From assembly GCA_022836615.1 (NCBI GenBank), contig MU405330.1, positions 62,001-126,000 of the forward strand: a stretch of 64,000 nt of DNA, in the 5' to 3' direction. Below, piece by piece: positions 23,987-33,225 of this stretch. The number at the start of each line of letters is the position of its first letter. Position 1 is the first letter of the stretch. The translations under genes and the position numbers were made by a program. This DNA comes from Annulohypoxylon bovei var. microspora. Lineage: Eukaryota; Ascomycota; Sordariomycetes; Xylariales; Hypoxylaceae. Under the pieces are notes generated by a model. That model did not search any database. It worked only from the letters and a program-made list of their open reading frames with translations, and was not told the origin of the DNA.

Positions 23987-24027
23987 GTTCCAAAAGGGGG
24001 TCTGTTCCAAAAGTGGGTCAACACGGT

Positions 24028-25762
24028 TATATATCTTCCATAAAATACTTTCATAGACCACCTTAGCATGATCTCAGCTTAAAAGGCAGCAAAACGGGTT
24101 AATCGCGATTCTAGCGGACTTTAATATGTTAACTCCATAACCTAAGCTGTAATTGGTTGAGCAACGCTACCGGTCTTTGAAGCGTAAGCTTGAATCGTGA
24201 TCGAGTCATAGATGCAAATCGGATTAATAATCGTACTTTATCTGATCACTGCAAAATTATACAACATCTGCATAGAAGGATCATGTATGGCGTATGAAGA
24301 AAAAAGGATTGAGATAAATATGAGCGAGCCCCCAAATAGATAACCATGTTAATCACCTTAAGTAATCAGTAGCTATTACACTAAACACATATAGAAACGT
24401 GACTGTTATGTATTAATCGTGTTATAAAATAAAATAAAGATTTTCGTTACGTGCTATGTTAGGTTAAAAGTTGCTATGTCCATTAGTTAGAAGCGAAGCA
24501 ATCAGTTTCAACATGGTAACGTAGGAGAAGGAGAAAACATGTTTCAATTGAGAATGCTAAGATTAAAACGCGTTTGTTGTTTGATGGTATTTAGACACAC
24601 GGGGAAGTATCTGCATAGGCAGGTACGTATGTACCTTTCAATGTTAAAAACTATATTATATCTTAAAATCATTCTTGGACACCCCACGACATACTTCATC
24701 GTATATATCGATTATATATCGACTGAGAACCCAAAGTAACGCCTTATATTTTAATCTCATGTTAATTCCATTAATAGGCAACACCGAAGTGTTGGTTGGA
24801 CACCTGGAGTGCCAGGATAATAAGGGGCGTTTGAGGGATCTTGATTAACTACTACTTATTGCTATGGATGGTGCTATCGCTTTCTAAGCAGTCATGTGAA
24901 GGGAAATAGGGAAAATTGTCCGAATTGAGATCACAGTATAACTAATAGCGAGTCAAAACTCACATCTCCATATCTCCTAAGGCTTCTAATACCGTACGTA
25001 CTTGATACATAGGCCAGTTACCTATACTGTTTAGATTTATGCACCCATGAAACCCCCTTATATATCACTCGAACTTGAACTTAGCCACTCGCCATTGCTC
25101 TCCAAATTATGCTTATTAACTAGAACGGTGCTCCAGCCCGTGTAAGCTTTCTTATGTTTACAATTTTAGAGAATACTTCCGTCTTATCAATAACATCTCG
25201 TACGTTGCCGTTGCCTCTTCAAAGTACCAGGTACTGTAATCTGTCATAACCATAGTATCAGACGACAGCAATCCCATTATCAATTAAGCGCTATGGCCAA
25301 TACCTTCCAATGTTATAGTTACTTAAAGTTCATTAGCAGCAAATTTTTCACTGCCTGATGACTAGTAAGGTCAGGTACGACTTCGCCTTTTCCGTAGTCA
25401 TAGACAACGACCACCTCGTGCCCTTCCCTCCTAATCGTCAACTACATAGGACCCACTCCATTGAAAGGCAGGTCTTTAAAAATCGAACCGGTCCTGTAAA
25501 ATTTCACAATTCTTTTCAGATACATCTTTCGTACACGACTTCACTTTGCCCACCATAACAAAGTGAATAACTTCACAATTGATTGCATTGACGAGAAGAA
25601 TCGCCACAAGCCATCACGGCACACCTACGTGAGTAATATTCCATCTCACATCTATGCAATAAAAATATCAATTAACATCGTCACTCTTCTAGTCGCAAGG
25701 CATAGCCGCCCTTCAAGTACCAACCAGACCTTATCGTTCATCTACTCGGTCACATATTCACA
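24028..25762. other. AT-rich intergenic region
   Basis: No gene supported. Short open frames at 24539-24739 and 25358-25558 have no domains. The last 200 bases before 25763 are C/T-rich on the plus strand, typical of a fungal promoter and leader. Confidence 0.5.
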
Positions 25763-27445
25763 ATGTCGGACTTATCCCCCTCCACTTATCATTCCGCTTC
25801 AGAGTCCGGTCCCGATCACACTTCTGACAAGCAAATGGTTACCAACGACGTATTCTACCTCATGGTCCAAGGAAAATTCCTTAACTCGTGGCGAGACATA
25901 TGTTCCCTTCGCCAGACTTCCAAAGATCTAGCTCGCATCCTAGGGCCGGCACTTTATCGTAAGGACATTCGATATGTCATGTCGGTGGAGGAAGACAACA
26001 CAGGCATGCACTTCGATCCTGATGTAGTGGATCCTAGGCTGAATCCAGACGGAAGCAACCCTCTTGATCAACCGCGCGCGAAAATCCCGGAATCTGACAG
26101 TGACGAACCTGAGGACAGCGACAGCGACTACGACAACAGTGACTCTGATGGGCATAGTGACGACAATGAGTTCAATTACTACCATCTTGAAGACGAACTT
26201 ACTCGGAGAAGAGATAGAAGAGGCGAACCTTACGTCGAAAGACACGAAGCACATCTCGACCGCCCGACATGTTGGTCCTTAGAAACCACAGCTCTGCATT
26301 GGGCCGCAAAGTACAACTATGTCGACATGCTTAAACTCATACTGAAGTATGCCTTACATGTCGACCCAGTGTACTTGGATGCGAAAGTTAAGGGAGGAAA
26401 AACGGCCCTTGCAGTCGCCGCGGAAAGCGGCTCTATCGAAGCAATCCAGATGCTGATTGCTGCCGGGGCTTTTGTGGATGCGCCTTCACCATACTCGTCA
26501 ACCTTCACGAGAAAGTTCCAGGGAGCCCGTCTTCGTTACCTGGACCCAGACCACCCAGTCCGTTTCCGCGAACGAAGAACACAGTTCTTAACACCGCTTG
26601 TACACGCCATTCGCCGTCGCGAAGAGGCAGCTGCGATTCTCCTAGCGCAGCATACCGAGCATTTGAGCAGTGGTGACTGGGACCTCTCACGAGTCATCGT
26701 CTCGCCCCTGAACATGGCAGTGAAGAAGGGGATGATCAACGTCATCAAAGCCTTGATTTCCCGAGGGTACATTGACTGTGGCCGTGCCTTGGAGCATGAG
26801 CGCGAACGGGAGACATTATGTGTCGCTTCCTCTACCAGGAACAATCATGAGATGATAGGCATGCTTCTCGACCTCGGTCTAGATATCGGCATGAAAGGAT
26901 GCTGGGGTTGGTATGCTATTGAATGGGCGATTCACAGCAAATGCCACGACAACGCGCTCTACCTGCTTGGTCGTGAGGACCCCAATTACGTGGGTGAACG
27001 TATCGTTCGTGCGCTGCGCCGAGCTCTGCTCCACGACCGACACCTCGAAGTGACCAAAGTACTCGCAGAACGATTCAATTCTCAAGGTCGATTTGACGTA
27101 CTTCAAGAGCAGCTTCGCGAGTTTTTGCCCTCGGAGAAGCCTGTGTCGAAGTATCGTGTGGAGACGCTTCGCTACCTCGTTGACCTGATGGCTGTAGGGC
27201 TCAACAAAGACTACCTTGAGGATGGCCAGACATACCTCCACTGTCTCCTGAAGAAGCCCGACTGTGACGCCATTCTAGGGGAAGATCTCGACTTCATGCT
27301 TAGCATGGCTGGAGATACATTTGACATCAATGCCACGGACGCCGAAGGACACACGGCTCTTGACTACGCAATATTGAATGGGGATCAGGAAGCAGAAGAT
27401 GCCCTCAGGGAACGTGGATGCGGGTTATCTGAAGTGGTGGAGTGA
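25763..27445 (+). CDS. Ankyrin-repeat protein with acidic linker
   Basis: A single-exon 560-residue protein. Residues about 25-70 resemble an F-box-like start (NDVFYLMVQGKFLNSWRDIC, then LRQTSKDLARI), which is weak. Residues 108-140 form an Asp/Ser-rich acidic stretch. From about 170 on come ankyrin-type units: TALHWAAKYNYVDMLKLIL, TALAVAAESGSIEAIQMLI, TPLVHAIRRREEAAAILL, SPLNMAVKKGMINVIKALI, and a last one near the C-terminus (HTALDYAILNGDQEAEDAL). Several middle repeats are degenerate. Ankyrin repeats mediate protein binding; an F-box would suggest a substrate adaptor for a ubiquitin ligase, but I regard that as tentative. No signal peptide or membrane segment. Such proteins are numerous and lineage-variable in filamentous fungi. 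Confidence 0.9.
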   Translation: MSDLSPSTYHSASESGPDHTSDKQMVTNDVFYLMVQGKFLNSWRDICSLRQTSKDLARILGPALYRKDIRYVMSVEEDNTGMHFDPDVVDPRLNPDGSNPLDQPRAKIPESDSDEPEDSDSDYDNSDSDGHSDDNEFNYYHLEDELTRRRDRRGEPYVERHEAHLDRPTCWSLETTALHWAAKYNYVDMLKLILKYALHVDPVYLDAKVKGGKTALAVAAESGSIEAIQMLIAAGAFVDAPSPYSSTFTRKFQGARLRYLDPDHPVRFRERRTQFLTPLVHAIRRREEAAAILLAQHTEHLSSGDWDLSRVIVSPLNMAVKKGMINVIKALISRGYIDCGRALEHERERETLCVASSTRNNHEMIGMLLDLGLDIGMKGCWGWYAIEWAIHSKCHDNALYLLGREDPNYVGERIVRALRRALLHDRHLEVTKVLAERFNSQGRFDVLQEQLREFLPSEKPVSKYRVETLRYLVDLMAVGLNKDYLEDGQTYLHCLLKKPDCDAILGEDLDFMLSMAGDTFDINATDAEGHTALDYAILNGDQEAEDALRERGCGLSEVVE

Positions 27446-28018
27446 TTGAGAGAGTTCGAAACGCAGCAGCTGCAGGTGATCAGTCTTGTTCAGTAATTTA
27501 CAGGACTAATAGATCTCGCAGTCTTGTTTGTGTGATGGGGGTTGTCTAGGGCAAGAGGGGTTAGTTACACAGACAATGGTGTTTCTTCATGAGATTGTCA
27601 CCACGCTATTGAGGCCCTTTTCATTTTCGCTTTAGCTCAATTGATCACCCCTCTCCATTAACAATATCTTATGAATTCAATCAGTGCGTCGTAAGAATCT
27701 AGTGGCTTGTCTACCTAGTCTAGAAGAGGTTGTAATGTCGTCAAAATATTTCTATGCATCGGTGCTAAGCTAAAATGTTTACCCCTGTATTTACCCCTCT
27801 GTCCTAACTTGTAGGGGGCCGAAGATTGGGGTCGGTATCTGGGCTAAGATCTCGAACCGAAACAGCTTTTTGGGCTGTTCTTGGACCTTCCAACAACCAA
27901 GCGATAATTACTATCCTTTTCCCGACGGCTATCGTTTGGATTTTATGAATCTCCAATGCTAAATTCCAAGTACTCAATTTAGTAGGTAACAGATAGATAA
28001 CATTCCAATCTTATCCTG
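27446..28018. other. Intergenic spacer
   Basis: 573 bases between the ankyrin-protein stop and the SDR start on the same strand. It should hold the SDR promoter. No other feature seen. Confidence 0.5.
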
Positions 28019-28950
28019 ATGCCCCTAAAAACCGTACTAATCACCGGCTGCGGTCCGAACGGTATCGGCTCCGCCCTCGCGACCGAATTCCACATGCGGG
28101 GCCACCGCGTCTTCGCCACGGGACTCGACGAAGATCTGCTCGCTCACCTTCACAACCTAGGCATCGAGACGCTGGTCTTGGACGTGACCTCGGCAGAGTC
28201 AATTAAGCAGACTGTTGCGCACGTTGCGAAATTGACAGATAGCAAACTGGATATCCTAGTCAATAACGCGGGCATGATGCACGTGATGCCGTTCGCAGAC
28301 TCGGACGTAGAAGACGCGCGCAGGCTCTTCGACGTCAACGTCCTAGGGGTGATAGGTGTGACTCGGGCCTTTTTACCGCTGCTGCGCTCCGCTGCTGTCG
28401 CCTCGAAGAACAACGGCGGGGGCGACGCGCTCGTCGCAAATATCGTCAGCGTCAACTCCGAATTCCGGCCCCCGTTCTTCAGCTTCTACAACGCGTCGAA
28501 GGCCGCCGTCGAGGTCCTAGGCGCTAGTATCCGGCCCGAGCTCAAGCCGATGGGCATCCGCGTCGTGACGGTGAAGACCGGGAGCGTTGGGACCGGGTTG
28601 TTTGCGAATGCGCCGGTGATGCGGCTCCCGGAGGAGAGCTGGTATGCGCCTGCGAGGGAGTTCATCGAGGGGAGGAGGATGTTGGAGCAGGCGCGGTTCG
28701 TGCAACCCGAGGTGTATGCGAGAAATGTCGTGGATGAACTGCTCAAGACGGGGTGGCAGGTGAAGAAGGTTGTGTGGCAGGGCGGGCTGTCATCCTTCGC
28801 CTGGGTCTTGAGTTGGTTTGGATGGGAGGGGATGATGGTAAGTCAGAACTGTGGATGTTTTTGGTTCGTCGCCTTACTGTTACTAACAAGGAGTAGGATG
28901 GCATTTACATCCGAGGGAACAAGCTAAACAAGTGCGCTACGCATACGTAG
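28019..28950 (+). CDS. SDR, Ayr1-like (acyl-DHAP reductase type)
   Basis: An NADPH-type short-chain reductase resembling yeast Ayr1, which reduces 1-acyl-dihydroxyacetone phosphate at the ER and lipid droplets. Exons 28019-28837 and 28897-28950 (donor GTAAGT, branch TACTAAC, acceptor GAGTAG) give 290 residues; without the splice the C-terminus becomes an unrelated hydrophobic tail. Motifs: TGCGPNGIG (9-17), NNAG (82-85), catalytic Tyr157-Lys161 (YNASK) and Ser about 144-147. A C-terminal stretch GGLSSFAWVLSWFGWEGMMDGIYI could associate with membrane. Lying next to the BBE-type oxidase and PKS, it may instead be a tailoring reductase; the sequence does not decide between the two. Confidence 0.88.
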
Positions 28951-29169
28951 TTCGTGAGACCGACGGAACTAGTCTCGGCACTTACTCAACTCGGTGGAGT
29001 GTATTCGTAAGTACGGCTCCGCCGCGTTCTAACTACCGGCCTTTCCACGGAGCATCGTGAAATTGTCGGGTTTTTGGAACCTACCTAGGTATGTAAACTA
29101 AAATAAACGCATCGAGTTCCACACTAGGAACGTATCATGCTCTCTGTGAACGAAACACCGCCTACCTAA

Positions 29170-29297
29170 GCATTAGTGGTTTGTCAGTATACCCTCACCA
29201 ACGACTTTCAATTAGCATCAACTAACTAACCTTTAACAGAGTGGTAAAATCCATCGTTGCCATCGATGGGCCCCGCGTTCGATTCGCGGCTAATGCA
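29170..29297 (+). tRNA. tRNA-Gly(GCC) interrupted in the D-arm
   Basis: Removing 29183-29239 (57 nt) leaves a 71-nt tRNA-Gly. The acceptor stem GCATTAG (29170-29176) pairs exactly with CTAATGC (29290-29296), with discriminator A at 29297. The D-stem is GTTT/AAAT with loop AGTGGTA. The anticodon stem is CATCG/CGATG with loop TTGCCAT, anticodon GCC at 29259-29261. The T-arm is CCGCG-TTCGATT-CGCGG, which includes a good B box. A run of six T (29301-29306) can act as Pol III terminator. The insertion falls between the 5' strand of the D-stem and the D-loop, splitting the A box; canonical nuclear tRNA introns sit after position 37. The insertion starts GTCAGT, contains CTAACTAAC and ends AACAG, like a spliceosomal intron. 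It could be an expressed gene with an odd intron or a pseudogene. Confidence 0.85.
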
Positions 29298-29486
29298 TTC
29301 TTTTTTCCATTTTGTTGTATTTTTTTTTATCTTCGTATTCGCATTTTTGAGAGGTTGTGAGTGGTTGTCTGGGTTGGTTTGCCTTCGCGAGATGGAGGTT
29401 GGCATATTTTTTATTCAAAGCCATGCGATATAACACATATGGTCGCAGTTTAATAAACTCGAACTAGAATGATATCTCGTTGTGAA

Positions 29487-29565
29487 TGCCACCAATGCCA
29501 CCCTTCTAACCACCCATTAAACCACCCGCTTAGCCACCCGTTTAACCCCCGTTGAGCCACCTTCT
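29487..29565. repeat. Imperfect tandem CCACCC-type repeats
   Basis: Five to six diverged units of roughly 13-15 bp built on CCACCC plus TTAAACC-like spacers, lying downstream of the tRNA. Function unknown; probably a minisatellite. Confidence 0.7.
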
Positions 29566-29854
29566 CAAAGGTTGCTTAGTCACCCAGATTATGGGTCTTT
29601 TTTTACGTGAAAGGAGCCAATTAGGTAAGCACCTTAGGTAATCAATCCGTCCCTGCCACCCACCTAGTCCGTGCGCGAGAACCAGCTTTTGACAAGCTTT
29701 TCGCTTTTGAAAAACACAATTTCCCTCGTAAAACTCGAGCATTGTCACGCGTAGAATTGAATATTCCAGAAATATTTTTCTCTATCTTTTCAGGTCAAGT
29801 AATGCTCTAAATTTCCCCATAACTACCTACATACATTCAAAAGCAATCCAACCA

Positions 29855-31234
29855 TCATACAGATAGCCGAGGAACAGCATACTTGAACACATTACCCGGG
29901 TCGTACTTATTCTTAAGCGCCACCAGGGTATCGTAATGCGACCCGTAGATCTTCTTCAAGTCCGAGTCGTCATTATCCATCAATGACACATACGATGACC
30001 CCATCACGTTTTCAGGATCGGCTTCCCTGAGTTCGTTCATAAGTCCATTTCCCCATTCCGCGCCTTTTATCTCAAGCTCTTTCACGGGCGTCATCGTTAC
30101 GAGTTCAAGCATGTGGTGCTCAACTCGAGACCCGAAGACGGAGTGTTCGCTCGGCTCTGGCGCTCGTAGCATGTGCAGCGAAAGAGCAATACCGCCGCCC
30201 GGAATCGAGGACGTGTACTTGGCTAAGACCTCTGCCGTCTTGGGGGTGTATTTCTTGATATTCAAGGTATACGCTCGCCCGTAGCTTCCGTAGGTAAGTA
30301 GCGTTTCGTTGAATGCGCAGTACGCCGAGACGGTCCGCGGCTCGGGGTTGTTCATCAGGCAAGGGCCAAGAGCCGCGATCTTGTCAATCCACTTCTTGCC
30401 TTCTTCGTGGTCGGCCGCCGTCCAGGTAGCGCCAACAGCGAAATTTTTGCCGAGATTAGGAAGCTCTATCCCGAAGAGCTGAAGCTGGAGAGCCCTTGGA
30501 AGAGGTTGCTCTGCAGCTAGCTTCTCGTACCCTTCGCTGTAGATCGTCCAAGCCGTCTTCAGGTCGCTCGAATCGAAGATCAAAAGAGAGACAAGCATCT
30601 CTTTTAGAGGGTAAACCTTGATCGTCAACTCAGTAATAATGCCGAATATCCCACCACCTCCACGGATGCCCTTCAGCAGCTCATCACCAGCATCCACAAG
30701 CTCGCCCTTAGCATTAACAACTTTCGCCCCTACAATCTGATCAACCCCCAAGCCATGGCTCGTCGAGAACGGGCCGTAGCCGCCGAGCGTCGCCCAACCG
30801 ACATACCCCACACTAGCAACCGTGCCCACCGGCGTGATCAGCCCTCTCGCATCCAGCTCCTTCGCGAGGTCCCTAAAGATGATACCTCCGCCGACGCTCG
30901 CGGTCTTCTCGTCCTCGCTGACGCGCACGTAGTTAATGTCGCGTAAATCGATGGTCAGGGCGCCACGGACCTGGCTCCGCCCCGCGCAATCGTGGCCGCC
31001 GCTACGGACCACGAAGTCGACGTCGTTCTCAACGCAATGCTTTACCAAAGCCTGGACGTCGGCGGCGGTCTGTGGGCGCGCGATGGCGATCGGCACGTCG
31101 TCATCCCGCTTCACGAAGCACGCGCGCACGTCTTCGAAGTTAGAGCTCAAAGGCGTGATGAGCTTAATGCCGGGGTGGTTCTTGGTTAGGTGCTGCTCGA
31201 GCACCGTGAGAGTTTCTGCTGTGTTTGGTGCCAT
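29855..31234 (-). CDS. BBE-type FAD-linked oxidoreductase
   Basis: An intronless 459-residue flavoenzyme of the berberine-bridge/6-hydroxynicotine oxidase group. The PCMH-type FAD domain spans about residues 40-210, with RSGGHD containing the His expected to bind FAD covalently. The site where bicovalent enzymes carry a second attachment Cys reads GYVGWATLGGYG with no Cys, so a single covalent link is expected. A Gly-rich loop RGGGGIFGI follows. The C-terminus YDPGNVFKYAVPRL matches the BBE domain, though the usual N-x-N is altered. No signal peptide is visible, so it is probably cytosolic, unlike many secreted fungal relatives. These oxidases commonly perform dehydrogenation or cyclisation in fungal secondary metabolism, and its position 2 kb from the end of a PKS gene supports a tailoring role. 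Confidence 0.92.
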   Translation of the reverse strand: MAPNTAETLTVLEQHLTKNHPGIKLITPLSSNFEDVRACFVKRDDDVPIAIARPQTAADVQALVKHCVENDVDFVVRSGGHDCAGRSQVRGALTIDLRDINYVRVSEDEKTASVGGGIIFRDLAKELDARGLITPVGTVASVGYVGWATLGGYGPFSTSHGLGVDQIVGAKVVNAKGELVDAGDELLKGIRGGGGIFGIITELTIKVYPLKEMLVSLLIFDSSDLKTAWTIYSEGYEKLAAEQPLPRALQLQLFGIELPNLGKNFAVGATWTAADHEEGKKWIDKIAALGPCLMNNPEPRTVSAYCAFNETLLTYGSYGRAYTLNIKKYTPKTAEVLAKYTSSIPGGGIALSLHMLRAPEPSEHSVFGSRVEHHMLELVTMTPVKELEIKGAEWGNGLMNELREADPENVMGSSYVSLMDNDDSDLKKIYGSHYDTLVALKNKYDPGNVFKYAVPRLSV

Positions 31235-31978
31235 CGTATTTTCTTTTTAGTTTTCTTCCAGTTGTTCTTATTTTCCCTCGTTTTCTTCGCCTTGATTCTC
31301 CTGTTGGGCTGAGATATATAGCAGATTGCAGATCAGAAAGTAAAGGAGGAGGGTGCTACTCTCGAGGCCTTTCTTCTAAGCACATACCTAGGTAGGTAGG
31401 TAAGCAGCCTAAGGTAGTCATGATGGACTATATACCATTTAATTCCAATTGTAAAAGGCCCTAGATATGTATGGGCATCCTAGAACGAAGGATTATAACT
31501 TACGTGCATTACCGAGAATGAGAGCCAGCATGCTTGGGGTATCCTTCCAGGATCTAACTGTGGCGCAGCACGACATGAAGATATCTATGGATGTTGCTAC
31601 GATCGGTTTCTGCAAGGTGCGTAAGCAGCCCGATAGAGGTTAAAGCTATCCCGGACGGACTGGCGGCAATCGGTCTATGACTTGTGCTTGAATAGGTCCC
31701 TGGGCACATACCTATCTTGCAGGCAATAAAGCTTACACGAGAGACAACAAGGGGAAAAACATCATATTATTGTATATCATCGAGTAGATGTAGTAGAATG
31801 GATGGAATTAACTACACACCTTTACCTAAAATGACGGTAGACTGCGGCTCCCATGGAGTATCTCTCTAAGTTAGCTCCTTGTTCACTCTCAGTTACTTGT
31901 GATTTGCTGACTACTATGTAGGTAGTTATCTCTGATGTGACAATTACGAACGCCATGGTCTATGGGGAATATGTCCCA

Positions 31979-32164
31979 CTAGTGTATTCTGCTGATATTA
32001 CTTCCGGGGCCGTGTCCCTTGAGTTCCCGATATACAATAACACTGCCATATCCTTTCCATCGTACCAGATACTCGAGCATAGACCGGTTACTTTGCTGGT
32101 TTATCCTTCGCTGAGATAGGCGCTCTATATCGTAGCATTGGTATTGCTCACTGTCCCCTTCCAC
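31979..32164 (-). pseudogene. Chromodomain fragment of a Ty3/gypsy-like element
   Basis: A 61-codon frame carrying CYDIERLSQRRI followed by YLVRWKGYG, the two signature strands of a chromodomain as found at the C-terminus of chromovirus-type integrases. The usual following segment (WEP-like plus helix) is lost and no integrase core is present. Very likely a degraded retrotransposon end, not a host gene. Confidence 0.65.
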
Positions 32165-32194
32165 CCATACCTTCCCCGGCTTTGGTGATCTCCG

Positions 32195-32300
32195 CTGTCA
32201 AGCGATACGATTGGTGTGTGTGTTCAACTTAGTTGTATTTCTTAAGTGTTGGAGCACAGTGTGCTAAGCAGGGCTAACATGTGGGTTACATGACATTGCC
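32195..32300. repeat. LTR-like direct repeat, copy 1
   Basis: Shares with 32432-32565, in the same order, CTGTCAAGCGAT, GTGTTCAA-CTTAGTTGTATT, an AGTG-T-GAGCA block, GCTAAG-GGGCT and CATGACA-T-CC. Copies differ by substitutions and one insertion. Probably retrotransposon LTR fragments. Confidence 0.6.
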
Positions 32301-32431
32301 ACCTCCGAAAAAACGATACCGCCCTCGATATTACGGCCTTTTTCGCAAGGCAAAATCTGCTAATAATTCTTATTTGTCATCGCCCAGATCTCCTTCTGCT
32401 ATCCATTTTGTATACTCATGCCCCTGTCCTT

Positions 32432-32565
32432 CTGTCAAGCGATGGCTTGAAGTGTTCAATCTTAGTTGTATTCTTTTAGTGCTAGAGCAGTGTGTTCGAT
32501 CTAAAGATATTATGTGCTAGTACTAATGCTAAGTGGGGCTTATGTGTATGTCACATGACACTACC
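32432..32565. repeat. LTR-like direct repeat, copy 2
   Basis: Second copy of the repeat at 32195-32300, carrying about 25 extra bases (around GATCTAAAGATATTATGTG). Same orientation. Confidence 0.6.
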
Positions 32566-33225
32566 ATAACAGGGACTTGAGCTCTGTATCGTTAAGCTTG
32601 CACAAGACGTGTAGTCGGAAGGTATAGCGCTTGAGGCTTTCCGTAATATCCTGTCTGGTTTGATAGGAGAAATATATGGGTAAGAATGCTTGTCGCATCA
32701 AAGGAAGGAAAGCTCGAAGAGCTTTAGCCGCAGCAAGATAGCATAGGAATACCCTTTACTGTGTGCGCTACACCTTCCATCGGTACACTCCATCTAGACA
32801 TTCGAAATAGGTCTTATGTTAAGTTTTCGAGATATTATTGGTATTCGTTTTACTCTCTCTGTAAGGCTGTTGCCGTTATTCGGCTTCCTTTCTAGCGAGG
32901 GGAAAAGAGCATGGCTGATATTAATCCCACTCGACTATACTTGATCCGAGCCTTTCTCGGGTATCATTTTTGGCTTTCGTTATGTCTGCCCGATTGCTTT
33001 TAATTTAAAAGGTGAAATTTTTACAAGCCCCTTTAGGGCGCGGCCGTGAGACTAGAATATAATAGAAACAGGTCTGTATTTTTGGTTGTTGTAAGAGAGA
33101 GAAATATCCCAGGTGGTGGGGGGTTCTAAAATTCTAAAATTAGGCACCTTCCCAGTACTCCCCGCACTTTCCTAGCTTGTACACCCCACTAATCCCTACC
33201 GGACCGGGGTGCCTGGGTATATCCC

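Larger units (their letters stand above)
22207..24027 (+). mobile_element. pogo/Tigger-type (Tc1-mariner superfamily) DNA transposon
   Basis: A complete 1821-bp element. The inverted repeats at 22207-22250 and 23984-24027 are 44 bp and identical; each begins ACCGTGTTGACCCACTTTTG. Flanking dinucleotides are TA on both sides (22205-22206 and 24028-24029), as expected for a TA target-site duplication. Each repeat carries two copies of a CTTTTGGAACA-like subrepeat, possibly paired transposase-binding sites. The single gene inside reads on the plus strand. Perfect repeats imply recent movement or gene conversion. Confidence 0.95.
28951..29854. other. Spacer with tRNA-Gly and CCACCC-rich repeats
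   Basis: Between the SDR stop and the convergent BBE-type oxidase stop. Contains the interrupted tRNA-Gly gene (29170-29297) and a run of imperfect CCACCC/TTAAACC units (29487-29565). Nothing else recognised. Confidence 0.6.
31235..33225. other. Intergenic region with retrotransposon debris
   Basis: Lies between the BBE-type oxidase start and the PKS 3' end. Contains a decayed chromodomain fragment (31979-32164) and two copies of an LTR-like repeat (32195-32300, 32432-32565). An AGGTAGGT run lies near 31390. No intact gene is visible. Confidence 0.6.
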
